From: Mycetocola zhujimingii
GTDB taxonomy: Bacteria; Actinomycetota; Actinomycetes; Actinomycetales; Microbacteriaceae
Assembly (NCBI RefSeq): GCF_003065425.1
Contig: NZ_CP026949.1
Location: 310,001 to 374,000, forward strand
Direction of reading: 5' to 3'
Length of the DNA stretch: 64,000 bases
The notes under the pieces were generated by a model that saw nothing but the letters and a program-made list of their open reading frames with translations, did not search any database and was not told the DNA's origin. Below, in pieces: positions 49,755 through 58,000 of the stretch (position 1 is the stretch's first letter; each line of letters begins with the position of its first letter). The translations under genes and the position numbers were made by a program.

Positions 49755-49760
49755 AGCCTA
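49755..49760 (-). promoter_or_regulatory. -10 element of menF (leaderless)
   Basis: TAGGCT on the minus strand, 6 bases before the GTG start at 49748. Confidence 0.5.
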
Positions 49761-49865
49761 CGCCTCGACGGTGCACTCCCAGCCGGTTGTCGCCGTCTGC
49801 TCAGCGGGCTTTGAGGCGGCCGCGACCCGGTGCCCGCCTGTCGGGATCTTCCATCCATGCGGACG

Positions 49866-49871
49866 TATGCT
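49866..49871 (+). promoter_or_regulatory. -10 element of menG
   Basis: TATGCT, 6 bases before the ATG at 49878. The intervening TGGAGG could act as ribosome-binding site only if transcription starts further upstream. Confidence 0.4.
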
Positions 49872-49877
49872 TGGAGG

Positions 49878-50585
49878 ATGAACAAGGCAGATCTCTCCAA
49901 GCAGCCATCGCAGGTATCCGCCATGTTCGACCAGGTTTCCACGCACTATGACCGCACGAACGCGGTGATGAGTGTCGGCAACGACATGCTCTGGCGAGTG
50001 GCCACAACGCGTGCCGTTGACCCGCACCCCGGCGACCGTATTCTCGACCTCGCTGCAGGCACCGGCACGTCGAGTGCGTCGCTCGCGAAGTCGGGCGCAA
50101 CAGTGGTTGCCGCTGATTTCTCGCCCGGCATGATCGAGGTCGGCCGTAAGAAGTACGGTCGCGTGCGCAACATGCAGTTCGTCGAAGCGGATGCCACTGA
50201 CCTCCCGTTCGGCGACAACGAGTTCGACGCAACGACGATCTCGTTCGGCCTCCGCAACGTCGTCGAGCCCAAGAAGGCGATCGCCGAGATGTTCCGGGTG
50301 ACGAAGCCGGGCGGACGCATTGTGATCTGCGAGTTTTCGACCCCGCCGAACCCGGTGATGAAGGGCCTGTACGACTTCTACCTCGAGCGCGTGACGCCGG
50401 TGATGGTGAAGCTCTCGAGCTCGAACCCCGACGCGTACGACTACCTCAACGACTCGATCAAGGCCTGGCCGAAGCAGGCCGAACTCGCCTCCTGGCTGCG
50501 TGGCGCCGGGTGGACCGAGGTTCAGTACCGCAACCTCACCGGCGGAATCGTGGCTCTTCACCGCGGGACGAAGCCGGTCGCGTAG
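49878..50585 (+). CDS. menG: Demethylmenaquinone methyltransferase
   Basis: 235 residues of the UbiE/MenG family from the ATG at 49878. It methylates demethylmenaquinone with S-adenosylmethionine, the last step of menaquinone synthesis. SAM-binding motif DRILDLAAGTGTSSASLAKS near residue 55, ADFSPGMIEVGRKK near 78, the DATTISFGLRNVVEPKKAI block near 115 and the C-terminal YRNLTGGIVALHRG are diagnostic. The N-terminal VSAMFDQVSTHYDRTNAVMS is the conserved UbiE start. The remnant of a DUF1294 gene follows directly. Confidence 0.96.
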   Translation: MNKADLSKQPSQVSAMFDQVSTHYDRTNAVMSVGNDMLWRVATTRAVDPHPGDRILDLAAGTGTSSASLAKSGATVVAADFSPGMIEVGRKKYGRVRNMQFVEADATDLPFGDNEFDATTISFGLRNVVEPKKAIAEMFRVTKPGGRIVICEFSTPPNPVMKGLYDFYLERVTPVMVKLSSSNPDAYDYLNDSIKAWPKQAELASWLRGAGWTEVQYRNLTGGIVALHRGTKPVA

Positions 50586-50791
50586 GCGCCCCTGAAGTTC
50601 CCCTGCTCGGACTCGGGCTCGGCGGCTGGCCCGGGGCGATTGTTGCCCAGCAGGTGCTCCGTCACAAGATCAGAAAACGGCACTTCATGGTCGTCTTCGC
50701 CGGCACCGTGGTGGCCAACGTCGGCGTTCTCGTGCTGCTGGCCTCGCCGCTCGACGCTACAGCGCTGTGCTCGATCACCGGGTGCCAGTGA
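50582..50791 (+). pseudogene. Remnant of a DUF1294 membrane protein gene
   Basis: About 68 codons matching only the C-terminal half of DUF1294: LGLGGWPGAIVAQQVLRHKI, then RKRHFMVVFAGTV and a final hydrophobic segment. The N-terminal helix and the DK-rich region that normally precede PE..LLGLGL are absent. The upstream frame is the menG 3' end read in another frame, with no start codon or ribosome-binding site of its own. It is probably a gene truncated by deletion at the menG end. Confidence 0.6.
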
Positions 50792-50800
50792 CGATCGGCG

Positions 50801-51373
50801 TCACAGGATCTTTTCTCCCCGAGCCAGTTTCTCGACGAACGCGTCAATCCGCCGCGCACGGGTCTCGGGCCGTTTTGCCTCCTGGATCCTGTAATAGACC
50901 ATGAACCGGTTCTGGCTGTTGAGGCCGGCGAAGGACTCAGCCGCGGCCGGGTTCTTGTCGAGGGCGGCAAGGAAGTCGGAGTGCGGCTCCGCCGTTTTCG
51001 GCCCTTCGTATGCCCGATCCCATCTCCCGTCGGCGCGAGCGCGCTCCACCTCGGCAATGCCTCGGGGCGTCATCCGGCCCTCGGCGATCATGGCCTCCGC
51101 GAAGCGGACGTTGCGCATCGACCACGGGCTCCGGGATCGCCGTGGGGTGAAGCGCTGGACATAGGTTTCGTCGTCGACCCGGCGGGCCTGCCCATCGATC
51201 CAGCCATAGGCGAGTGCGATATCGAGCGCCTCGGCGTACGTGATGGTGGTTTGCCCCGATCCCTTCTTCGCCATCACGAGCCACACACCCGGTGAGGTGT
51301 CCTGCTCGGCTTCGATCCAGGCGCGAAACTCATCGGGGCTGTCGAAACGCCGCGTTTCCTGCTCCGCGGCCAT
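50801..51373 (-). CDS. YdeI/OmpD-associated family protein
   Basis: 190 residues. The N-terminal YdeI domain contains EFRAWIEAEQDTSPGVWLVM, AKKGSG, ITYAEALDIALAYGWIDGQA near residue 45 and the signature RFTPRRSRSPWSMRNV near 73. The C-terminal part has FLAALDKNPAAAESFAGLNS, then YRIQEAKRPETRARRIDAFV. The family is annotated as bacteriocin-protection or cationic-peptide resistance from limited data. It is coupled to the VOC gene upstream through a TAATG overlap. Confidence 0.9.
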   Translation of the reverse strand: MAAEQETRRFDSPDEFRAWIEAEQDTSPGVWLVMAKKGSGQTTITYAEALDIALAYGWIDGQARRVDDETYVQRFTPRRSRSPWSMRNVRFAEAMIAEGRMTPRGIAEVERARADGRWDRAYEGPKTAEPHSDFLAALDKNPAAAESFAGLNSQNRFMVYYRIQEAKRPETRARRIDAFVEKLARGEKIL

Positions 51374-51804
51374 TACTCGCCCAGCATCCCGCCGGTGCGG
51401 AACTCGAGGATCTGGAGATAGTGAGGGTTGTACATGACGCCCAGGATGTTGCCGAATGGATCGACGACGGATGCCGTCACGAAACCCGCTTCACGCGTCG
51501 TGATCGGTTCGTGCTCGGTCGCACCACGCGCGAACAGTCGCTTCAGCGCCTGCTCAACATCATCGACGTGCCAGAAGACAACGGCACCACCCGGATCGGT
51601 TATCGCCGGGTGCGGGGAGTACCGGCGATCGATGATCCCGAGCTCGTGCTCATAGTCACCGATCCGGTATTCGATGTATGCGGCGGGTCCGCTCTCGGGC
51701 CGCACGAAGTATGGCTCGATCCCCAGTAACTCGGTGTACCACTCCCTGGCCGCATCGATGTCGTCGGCGAAGAAGCTGACAGTGGCGAGGCCTCTCAAAA
51801 ACAT
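51373..51804 (-). CDS. VOC-family (glyoxalase/bleomycin-resistance fold) protein
   Basis: 143 residues from the ATG at 51804, which has GGAG at good spacing; an ATG 24 bases upstream does not. The vicinal-oxygen-chelate fold is shown by ATVSFFADDIDAAREWYTEL, YFVRPESGPAAYIEYRIGDY, ELGIIDRR, VVFWHVDDVEQALKRLFARG and VVDPFGNILGVMYNP. It may be a metal-dependent lyase or a binding protein. Substrate unknown. It is cotranscribed with the YdeI-type gene. Confidence 0.9.
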   Translation of the reverse strand: MFLRGLATVSFFADDIDAAREWYTELLGIEPYFVRPESGPAAYIEYRIGDYEHELGIIDRRYSPHPAITDPGGAVVFWHVDDVEQALKRLFARGATEHEPITTREAGFVTASVVDPFGNILGVMYNPHYLQILEFRTGGMLGE

Positions 51805-51930
51805 GATTGCTCCGTTTCCGGCGCTCATACGGGTGACGCCTGAACGGTCTAATAGTGACGCGCGGAACGGCATCCGTCCACCCCCGCCGAGAGGCCAGCC
51901 AACAGAAATAACGGCATCAGCTTGCACAGG

Positions 51931-51936
51931 TAGGCT
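51931..51936 (+). promoter_or_regulatory. -10 element of the polyprenyl diphosphate synthase gene (leaderless)
   Basis: TAGGCT, 7 bases before the GTG at 51944; no ribosome-binding site is present. Confidence 0.5.
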
Positions 51937-51943
51937 AGTCCTC

Positions 51944-53011
51944 GTGAATCCGAGTGCTATCCGGCGTGCGACGAGCCTTTCCAGCCATCTGGGCCAGACC
52001 GAACGCATCTTTGCGTCCGCGAAAAGCAAGCGGTTGCTCGCGTCGGTCGACGATGGGCTCCAGCGCATCGAGACCGCCCTCGAGCGTGAACTGAGATTCA
52101 CCGACTCCGTCGCCGATTCAACGTCGCGATACCTGCTCGAGGCCGGCGGCAAGCGGGTTCGCCCCATGCTGCTTCTGCTCACCGCCCAGCTCGGAAACGG
52201 CAACACAGACGAGGTGATCCAGGCGGCCGAGGCCATCGAGATCACCCACCTCGCGTCGCTGTACCACGACGACGTCATGGACGACGCTGACCGGAGGCGT
52301 GGCGTACCGAGTGCCCACGCCGTGTTCGGCAACTCGGTTGCCATCCTGACCGGTGACCTTCTCTTCGCGCGGGCAAGCCAGCTGATGGCGAAGCTGGGCG
52401 AGCGTGCGACTCAGCTTCAGGCCGATACGTTCGAGCGACTTGTCCTCGGACAGCTGCACGAGACGGTCGGACCGCAGGACGACGAAGACCCGGAAGAGCA
52501 CTACATCCAGGTTCTCGCCGATAAAACAGGTTCTCTCATCGCCCTCGCCGCCCAGGCCGGACTGATCTTCTCGGGAGCCCCCCGCGAATTCGAGCCCGCT
52601 GTCGTCGAGTACGGCGAGAAGATCGGCGTCGCCTTCCAGCTCATCGATGACGTCATCGACCTCTCGCCGCAGCCGGAGGAAACCGGCAAGGTCCCGGGCA
52701 CCGACCTGCGCGCCGGCGTCGCAACCCTTCCGCTCATCAGGCTTCGCGCGCTCGCCGCCACCGATGAGTCGGCGGCTGCGCTTGTGTCCCGCATCGAAAC
52801 GGATGCCGCTGGCGCCGACGGTGACGCGGCATCCGCCGATTTCGACGCGGCGATCGCGGAACTCCGCGTTCATGACGTCACTACACGCACCCTCGCCGAA
52901 GCGCACGAGTGGGCGCGCGAAGCCGTTGAGGCGCTCGCCCCGCTGCCGGACGGCCCGGTGAAACAGGCTCTCACCCGCTTTGCGGACACCATCGTCGACC
53001 GCAGCAAGTAA
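51944..53011 (+). CDS. Polyprenyl diphosphate synthase (menaquinone side chain)
   Basis: 355 residues from the GTG at 51944. A trans-isoprenyl diphosphate synthase: GGKRVRPMLLLL near residue 66, first Asp-rich motif LYHDDVMDDADRRRG near 103, GDLLFARA near 134, KTGSLIALAAQAG near 190 and second Asp-rich motif FQLIDDVIDLSPQ near 230. It elongates farnesyl or geranylgeranyl diphosphate to the long tail that MenA attaches. An insertion around residues 280-300 (ETDAAGADGDAASADFDAA) is low complexity. Clustering with men genes supports the role. Confidence 0.93.
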   Translation: MNPSAIRRATSLSSHLGQTERIFASAKSKRLLASVDDGLQRIETALERELRFTDSVADSTSRYLLEAGGKRVRPMLLLLTAQLGNGNTDEVIQAAEAIEITHLASLYHDDVMDDADRRRGVPSAHAVFGNSVAILTGDLLFARASQLMAKLGERATQLQADTFERLVLGQLHETVGPQDDEDPEEHYIQVLADKTGSLIALAAQAGLIFSGAPREFEPAVVEYGEKIGVAFQLIDDVIDLSPQPEETGKVPGTDLRAGVATLPLIRLRALAATDESAAALVSRIETDAAGADGDAASADFDAAIAELRVHDVTTRTLAEAHEWAREAVEALAPLPDGPVKQALTRFADTIVDRSK

Positions 53012-53026
53012 GGAACGTACCCCCGA

Positions 53027-54397
53027 ATGACCAAGTTGAGACTCGCCATCGTCGGTGCCGGCCCCGCAGGGATCTACGCAGCAGACATCCTGCTCAAGAC
53101 AGAACGCAACTTTGATGTATCGATCGACCTGTTTGACCGGCTTCCGGCACCATACGGTCTGGTCCGATACGGTGTCGCGCCGGATCACCCCCGGATCAAG
53201 GGAATCATCACGGCGCTCCGCGAGGTGCTCGACCGCGGCGACATTCGCGTCTTCGGCAACGTCAACTTCGGCACAGACATCACGCTTGACGACCTCAAGA
53301 AGCATTACCACGCCGTGATCTTCGCCACGGGCGCCACCCAGGACGCCGACCTCGACATTCCGGGCATCCGGCTCGAGGGGTCCTACGGGGCGGCCGAGTT
53401 CGTCAGCTGGTTCGACGGTCACCCTGACGTTCCGAGGACCTGGCCGCTCGAGGCGCAGTCCGTCGCCGTCATCGGCAACGGAAACGTCGCACTCGACGTA
53501 TCCCGGATTCTCGCCAAGCACCCCGAAGACCTGCTGTCGACGGAGATCCCGGACAACGTGTACGAGGGTCTCAAAGCATCCCCGGTCACCGATGTGCACG
53601 TCTTCGGTCGCCGCGGCCCCGCACAGGTCAAGTTCACGCCGCTTGAGCTGCGGGAACTCGGCGAGCTCCGTGACGTCGACATGATTCTCTACGACGAAGA
53701 CTTCGACTACGACGAGGCTTCCAAGGCGGCCATCGCGACCAACAAGCAGGTCATGGTCATCGACAAGGTGCTGCAGAAATGGCGCCAGCGTGAGGTCGGT
53801 TCTGCGTCACGGCGACTCCACCTGCACTTCTACGCCAAGCCGATCGAGATCGTCTCCGACGGTTCAGGTCACGTAGCTGCGTTCAGGTACGAGCGCACGA
53901 CACCGGATGCCGAAGGCGGCGTCGTCGGGACCGGCGAGATCCGTGAGGTGCCGGTCCAGGCCGTCTACCGGGCCGTCGGATACTTCGGCTCGCCGCTCGA
54001 TGGCATCCCGTTCGACAAGCGCCACGGCGTGATCCCGAACCGCGAGGGCATGGTGCTCCAAAAGGGCAGCAACGACGTGGTGCCTGGGGTCTACGCCACC
54101 GGCTGGATCAAGCGCGGACCGGTCGGCCTCATCGGCCACACCAAGTCCGACGCCATGGAGACGATCAAGCACGTCATCAACGGCGAGAGCAACTGGTGGA
54201 CGCCCGCAGATCCCACCGAGCAGGGTGTGATCGACATGCTCAACGAGCGTGGCATCAAGTACACGGATCTCGAGGGGTGGCACAACCTCGACCAGTACGA
54301 GATGAAGCTCGGTGAGCCCCGGGGGCGCGCGCGCATCAAGGTCGTGCCCCGCGAGGACATGGTCGCTATTTCGCGCGGCGAAGCGGTCGACGAGTAG
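53027..54397 (+). CDS. FprA-type ferredoxin/flavodoxin-NADP+ reductase (adrenodoxin reductase-like)
   Basis: 456 residues. FAD-binding motif LAIVGAGPAGIYAADILLK near residue 6, DRLPAPYGLVRYGVAPDHP near 40, NADPH domain with VIGNGNVALDVSRIL near 147, RRGPAQVKFTPLELREL near 200 and the C-terminal GWIKRGPVGLIGHTKSDA near 365. This matches mycobacterial FprA and mitochondrial adrenodoxin reductase. It transfers electrons between NADPH and ferredoxin, for example to cytochrome P450s or reductive enzymes. It is 15 bases after the polyprenyl synthase and likely cotranscribed. Confidence 0.94.
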   Translation: MTKLRLAIVGAGPAGIYAADILLKTERNFDVSIDLFDRLPAPYGLVRYGVAPDHPRIKGIITALREVLDRGDIRVFGNVNFGTDITLDDLKKHYHAVIFATGATQDADLDIPGIRLEGSYGAAEFVSWFDGHPDVPRTWPLEAQSVAVIGNGNVALDVSRILAKHPEDLLSTEIPDNVYEGLKASPVTDVHVFGRRGPAQVKFTPLELRELGELRDVDMILYDEDFDYDEASKAAIATNKQVMVIDKVLQKWRQREVGSASRRLHLHFYAKPIEIVSDGSGHVAAFRYERTTPDAEGGVVGTGEIREVPVQAVYRAVGYFGSPLDGIPFDKRHGVIPNREGMVLQKGSNDVVPGVYATGWIKRGPVGLIGHTKSDAMETIKHVINGESNWWTPADPTEQGVIDMLNERGIKYTDLEGWHNLDQYEMKLGEPRGRARIKVVPREDMVAISRGEAVDE

Positions 54398-54451
54398 TAA
54401 GCGGAGCGGCACCGGGGACTTCTGTCCATTCGCGGGCGGTGGCTCGGCCGA

Positions 54452-54457
54452 TAGGGT
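54452..54457 (+). promoter_or_regulatory. -10 element of the PQG-rich membrane protein gene (leaderless)
   Basis: TAGGGT, 6 bases before the ATG at 54464. Confidence 0.4.
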
Positions 54458-54463
54458 GGGTGC

Positions 54464-55285
54464 ATGTCGATCGAGCAGCCTCCCCAGAACCCGAACTCTC
54501 AGCCCGTCCCGCCGGTAAGCGCGCGACCTCAGCAGGGCACAGCGCCGCAGGGCGGTTACGCGCCTCAGGGCGGGTACGCACCACAGGCAGGCTATGCACC
54601 GCAGGCCCCCCAGAAGCAGGCGCGGCCGGTTGACAAGAGCATCCTGCGCCAGCTGATCTTCGGTGGAGCCGTCGTCGTCGGGCTCGAGGCAGTCACCGGC
54701 CTTCTCGGCTTGATCGGGAGCGCCGTCTATGGCATCGGCAACGGGTTCGTGTACTTCGTTATCTCTGTCGTCGCTGCCGCCGTCTTCGCCGGACTGGTCG
54801 CGGTCAGCGCGCTCTACATCGTGCCCATCGAGAAGGCTCGCACCACTGTCGAACTGCTCAAGAAGATCGCGATCGGCGGCGCGGTCGGCCTCGCCGGGCT
54901 CGTCATCATCAACCTCATCTGGGCTGTCATCACCGGCGGTTCGTACCTCGGTGAGGCCATCTTCAGCTCCGCGATCGTCGGATCGCTGTCCACCGCCCTC
55001 ATCTACACGGCCCTCTTCGCCCTCGGAGTTCTCATCGCGCGGGCTGTTCCCGCTCGTCAGCAGGGCCCCGCAGGACAGTTTGGTGCTCCTCAGGGCCAGG
55101 CGCCTCAGGGATACGCTCCCCAGCAGGGTCAGGCGCCTCAGGGATACGCTCCCCAGCAGGGTCGCGCTCCTCAGGGGTACGCCCCCCAGCAGGGCCAGGC
55201 CCCCCAGGGTTACGCGCAGCAGCAGGCGCCGCAGTACCCCGCCGCTCCTCAGGGCCAGCAGCCGCCGCTCCCGCCCAGGCCGTAA
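54464..55285 (+). CDS. Membrane protein with PQG/Y-rich disordered tails
   Basis: 273 residues. The N-terminal tail (about 1-60) is Pro/Gln/Gly/Tyr-rich (GGYAPQGGYAPQAGYAPQAP). The centre has four membrane segments: IFGGAVVVGLEAVTGLLGLI, FVYFVISVVAAAVFAGLVAV, IAIGGAVGLAGLVIINLIWA and LSTALIYTALFALGVLIARA. The C-terminal tail carries about four 11-residue repeats of the form APQGYAPQQGQ. Such tails suit phase separation or cell-wall contact and are common in actinobacterial envelope proteins. No catalytic residues. The function is unknown. Confidence 0.8.
   Translation: MSIEQPPQNPNSQPVPPVSARPQQGTAPQGGYAPQGGYAPQAGYAPQAPQKQARPVDKSILRQLIFGGAVVVGLEAVTGLLGLIGSAVYGIGNGFVYFVISVVAAAVFAGLVAVSALYIVPIEKARTTVELLKKIAIGGAVGLAGLVIINLIWAVITGGSYLGEAIFSSAIVGSLSTALIYTALFALGVLIARAVPARQQGPAGQFGAPQGQAPQGYAPQQGQAPQGYAPQQGRAPQGYAPQQGQAPQGYAQQQAPQYPAAPQGQQPPLPPRP
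55100..55225 (+). repeat. In-frame 33-bp tandem repeat in the PQG-rich gene
   Basis: Units start at 55100, 55133, 55166 and 55199 (the last partial), each encoding APQGYAPQQG(Q/R). The first two are almost identical at DNA level; later ones carry synonymous changes. Slippage could change copy number without breaking the frame. Confidence 0.85.
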
Positions 55286-55290
55286 TTTCG

Positions 55291-56316
55291 GTGGTTTCGA
55301 GCGCGCACACCGAGAGCGTCGGGCACAGCTGGAAGCCCGACATTCTCGGTGAGCCGTTCGAGCAACTGACGCTCGACCTGGACTCCGATTTCGAGGGGCC
55401 CATGGTCGCGACGCTGGTACGGCGTCGCGAGGTCCCGTTGCGCCGTCTTGCGTCGATGTTCAATGACGAAGCCGCGGCTCGCGGCTGGGATGTGCTGTAC
55501 GTGCACGGCTGGTCCGACTACTTCTTCCAGTCCGAACTCGCCGAGTTTTGGAGTGCACAGGGTGCGAGATTCTTCGCCATCGACCTGCGCAAGTACGGCA
55601 GGTCGTTGCGTGAGTACCAAACGCCCGGTTACATCACCAACCTCGCCGACTACGACGAGGACATCGAGGCGGCACTGACCGTCATGGGCCACGGGATCGG
55701 TGAGCAGCCGACCCGCCGCCTGCTTCTGATGGGTCACTCCACGGGTGGCCTGACGGTGTCGTTGTGGGCTGACCGGCATCCGCAACGGGCGCAGGCGCTC
55801 GTGCTCAACAGCCCCTGGCTCGAGTTTCAGGCGGGCGCTGTCGGGCGACGAGCACTCGCGCCGCTCGCAACGATCGGTGCCAGGCTCGACCCGCGCGCAC
55901 CCCTGCCCAACGTGGACCTCGGGTTCTATACCCGCGCCGTGTCCAGCGCGATGGATGGCGAGTGGGACTACAACACCGATTGGCGGCCGGCGCGGGGCTT
56001 TCCCACGCACCCCGCGTGGCTGGCAGCCATCTTCGCTGGGCATCAGAGAGTGGCAGCGGGCCTGTCGATCAGTGCCCCGGTGCTCAGCATGATGTCGTCC
56101 AGGTCGACCCTGTCTGTGACCTGGTCGGATCGGATGCTCGAGAGCGACAGTGTGCTCGTCGTCGATGAGATCGCCGAGCACTCGCTCAGGCTCGCACCGA
56201 CGGTGACCGTGGCGAAAATCGATCGCGCCATCCACGACGTGTTGCTTTCGGCTGGGCCGGTGCGTGCTGTCGCGTATGGGCAGCTGGGGCAGTGGGCGCG
56301 CGCATACCTGCGCTGA
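55291..56316 (+). CDS. Alpha/beta hydrolase (serine aminopeptidase-like)
   Basis: 341 residues, GTG start 5 bases after the previous stop. Alpha/beta hydrolase fold: VLYVHGWSDYFFQSELAEFW near residue 68 (oxyanion hole), FFAIDLRKYGRSLREYQTPG, the nucleophile elbow LLLMGHSTGGLTVSLWADRH near 148 and ALVLNSPWLEFQ. The C-terminal HDVL (AKIDRAIHDVLLSAG, near 315) contains the catalytic His. It resembles monoacylglycerol lipase/lysophospholipase-type (Hydrolase_4) esterases. No signal peptide. Substrate unknown. Confidence 0.88.
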   Translation: MVSSAHTESVGHSWKPDILGEPFEQLTLDLDSDFEGPMVATLVRRREVPLRRLASMFNDEAAARGWDVLYVHGWSDYFFQSELAEFWSAQGARFFAIDLRKYGRSLREYQTPGYITNLADYDEDIEAALTVMGHGIGEQPTRRLLLMGHSTGGLTVSLWADRHPQRAQALVLNSPWLEFQAGAVGRRALAPLATIGARLDPRAPLPNVDLGFYTRAVSSAMDGEWDYNTDWRPARGFPTHPAWLAAIFAGHQRVAAGLSISAPVLSMMSSRSTLSVTWSDRMLESDSVLVVDEIAEHSLRLAPTVTVAKIDRAIHDVLLSAGPVRAVAYGQLGQWARAYLR

Positions 56317-56368
56317 CGGCATCCGTCTCGATCATCACTGACGGGTTCTGCCTCGCCGGTGTTCTGCG

Positions 56369-57886
56369 CTACTCGAGTTGCAGTGCCAGCCACAGGTTGG
56401 TGCGGGCCTCGAAGCTCTGAAGCTCCCGCCCGGTGAGCTTCTCCACGAGGCCGACCCTGCTCTTCAGCGTGTGCCTGTGGATCCCGAGCTGTTTGGCCGC
56501 CGGGTCCCACGACCCGTTGTGCTCAAGCCACACGCGTGCGCTCTCGACGAGAGTCATGCCGGTGGCCGCATCGTGTTCCCTGACCGGTCGAAGCAGCGCC
56601 CTGGCGAGCTCGGTCGCCGACGTGTCGCGAAGCAGCCCGGCGAGGCTCCCTGAAACGAGGGCACCGAACTCCAGAACGGATGCCACGCCCGCTTTGTCGA
56701 GGGCGCGCACGGCCTGCTCCACCCCTGTCGCGGTCGCCGCCAACGGGAGCGGGTCGGAAATCCCCACCGCGAGGGAGTGCGCGAGGCTCAGCTCGTCCGC
56801 GAGCGTGACGGCATCCTCCGCGGCCACGCACACGTACACTCGGCCGTCTTCCGCCGCGAGGAACGGCTCGCCACCCGGGCGGACGTCGAGCTCGGACACG
56901 AGCACATCGCGGGAGTCCTGCGGTACCTCCACCGCGACCACGCGCACGGGTTCGGCCGGGAGCATGCCGCCCAGCTGCGAAACGATCCGCTGAACGAAGG
57001 CCACATTGCCCTCGAGCAAGGCCTGAAAAAGCCCGCCGCGCAACCGGCCGTGCGTGCGGCCGAGCTCCCGAGCTTGCTCGATGGCCAGCCCGACCAGGGC
57101 AACGACGCTCGTCACAACACTCTGATCTGCCGCGTCAAGCGGCTCGACACCCGCGATGACGAGCACACCGCGAAGCTCCCCGCGGCGGCCGAGGGTCTGC
57201 AGCGATACCTGGCCCGTGGTGTCGCTGATCGTCGAACTGGACCGTTGCCCGCGTGCAATCAGCCGTCCGGCTTCCGCGTCCACGCGCGTCATCAGCTCTG
57301 GAACATCGAGGTGCACCAGAACGGATGCCTCGTCGACCGTCACGGTTTTCTGCCCGCGGTAGTCATAGAGAGCCACCCATCGACCCAGCTGGCGGGAGAG
57401 TTCGGCGAGAACCGAGGCAACGGCATCCGGTTTCAATGCTGCAAAGGAAATAGCACGCTGTGCATTGAGCGCCCAGGTGTCGCGCGCATGCGCGGCCTCG
57501 GCGATGAGGTCGGCAACCGACCTGACCACCGCGATGAACGGCACCCGGTACGGCACCTCGAACAGGGGCATGCCGGCTCCGTCACACGCCGCGATGAGGC
57601 CGTCGGGCGTCTCGGCGCGAACAACCTCGCTTCCGAACCCGATGCCGAGGATGCCGTGGTCGGCAAGCCGTTCGACATAGCCGGAGAAGGTGGCCGCTGT
57701 CGCCGCCTCGAACTGTGTGCCCGTCGTGAGCACCAGGTGCCCGGCGTCGAGGAATGGCGTCGGGTCGGCGAGGTCGGAGCTGTGGATCCAGGAGACGGGT
57801 TCCGAGAGCTTCGACGAGTTGTCCCCTGCGAGGAGCCGGAGCCCGAGGCCCGCATTGTTGAGCAGGCCGTGCACGGTGGGTTGCAT
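56369..57886 (-). CDS. PucR-family transcriptional regulator
   Basis: 505 residues. The N-terminal PucR domain (about 5-125) has PVSWIHSSDLADPTPFLDAG and TGTQFEAATAATFSGYVERL. A middle GGDEF-like/CdaR region follows. The C-terminal HTH_30 contains SARVWLEHNGSWDPAAKQLG, then IHRHTLKSRVGLVEKLTGRE. PucR/CdaR proteins activate purine, polyamine or GABA catabolic genes in response to pathway metabolites. It is divergent from gabT with 114 bases between starts and a perfect inverted repeat in that interval, so it is the probable regulator of the putrescine/GABA operon. Confidence 0.92.
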   Translation of the reverse strand: MQPTVHGLLNNAGLGLRLLAGDNSSKLSEPVSWIHSSDLADPTPFLDAGHLVLTTGTQFEAATAATFSGYVERLADHGILGIGFGSEVVRAETPDGLIAACDGAGMPLFEVPYRVPFIAVVRSVADLIAEAAHARDTWALNAQRAISFAALKPDAVASVLAELSRQLGRWVALYDYRGQKTVTVDEASVLVHLDVPELMTRVDAEAGRLIARGQRSSSTISDTTGQVSLQTLGRRGELRGVLVIAGVEPLDAADQSVVTSVVALVGLAIEQARELGRTHGRLRGGLFQALLEGNVAFVQRIVSQLGGMLPAEPVRVVAVEVPQDSRDVLVSELDVRPGGEPFLAAEDGRVYVCVAAEDAVTLADELSLAHSLAVGISDPLPLAATATGVEQAVRALDKAGVASVLEFGALVSGSLAGLLRDTSATELARALLRPVREHDAATGMTLVESARVWLEHNGSWDPAAKQLGIHRHTLKSRVGLVEKLTGRELQSFEARTNLWLALQLE

Positions 57887-57905
57887 GGCCTCAGCGTACG
57901 CGGGA

Positions 57906-57920
57906 TTGCCAGAGTGGCAA
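57906..57920. promoter_or_regulatory. Candidate PucR operator
   Basis: TTGCCAGAGTGGCAA, perfect 6-bp arms with a 3-base centre, 19 bases upstream of pucR. A related GCCACTTTGTC follows at 57938-57948. Confidence 0.5.
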
Positions 57921-57973
57921 CAGGTCTAGGAGCCGTAGCCACTTTGTCAGTTCCGGGGAGGCTCGCTCGCTCG

Positions 57974-57979
57974 TACGCT
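57974..57979 (+). promoter_or_regulatory. -10 element of the gab operon
   Basis: TACGCT, 21 bases before the gabT ATG, leaving a short leader that includes the AGGAG ribosome-binding site. A clear -35 is not seen, as expected for an activated promoter. Confidence 0.4.
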
Positions 57980-58000
57980 TGCTACACCGACAGGAGCCCC

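Noticed and set aside
56777-58000. About 408 open codons in frame with and upstream of gabT
   Set aside because: They lie antisense to the intact pucR gene and show no family resemblance. gabT has a good ribosome-binding site at its own ATG (58001).
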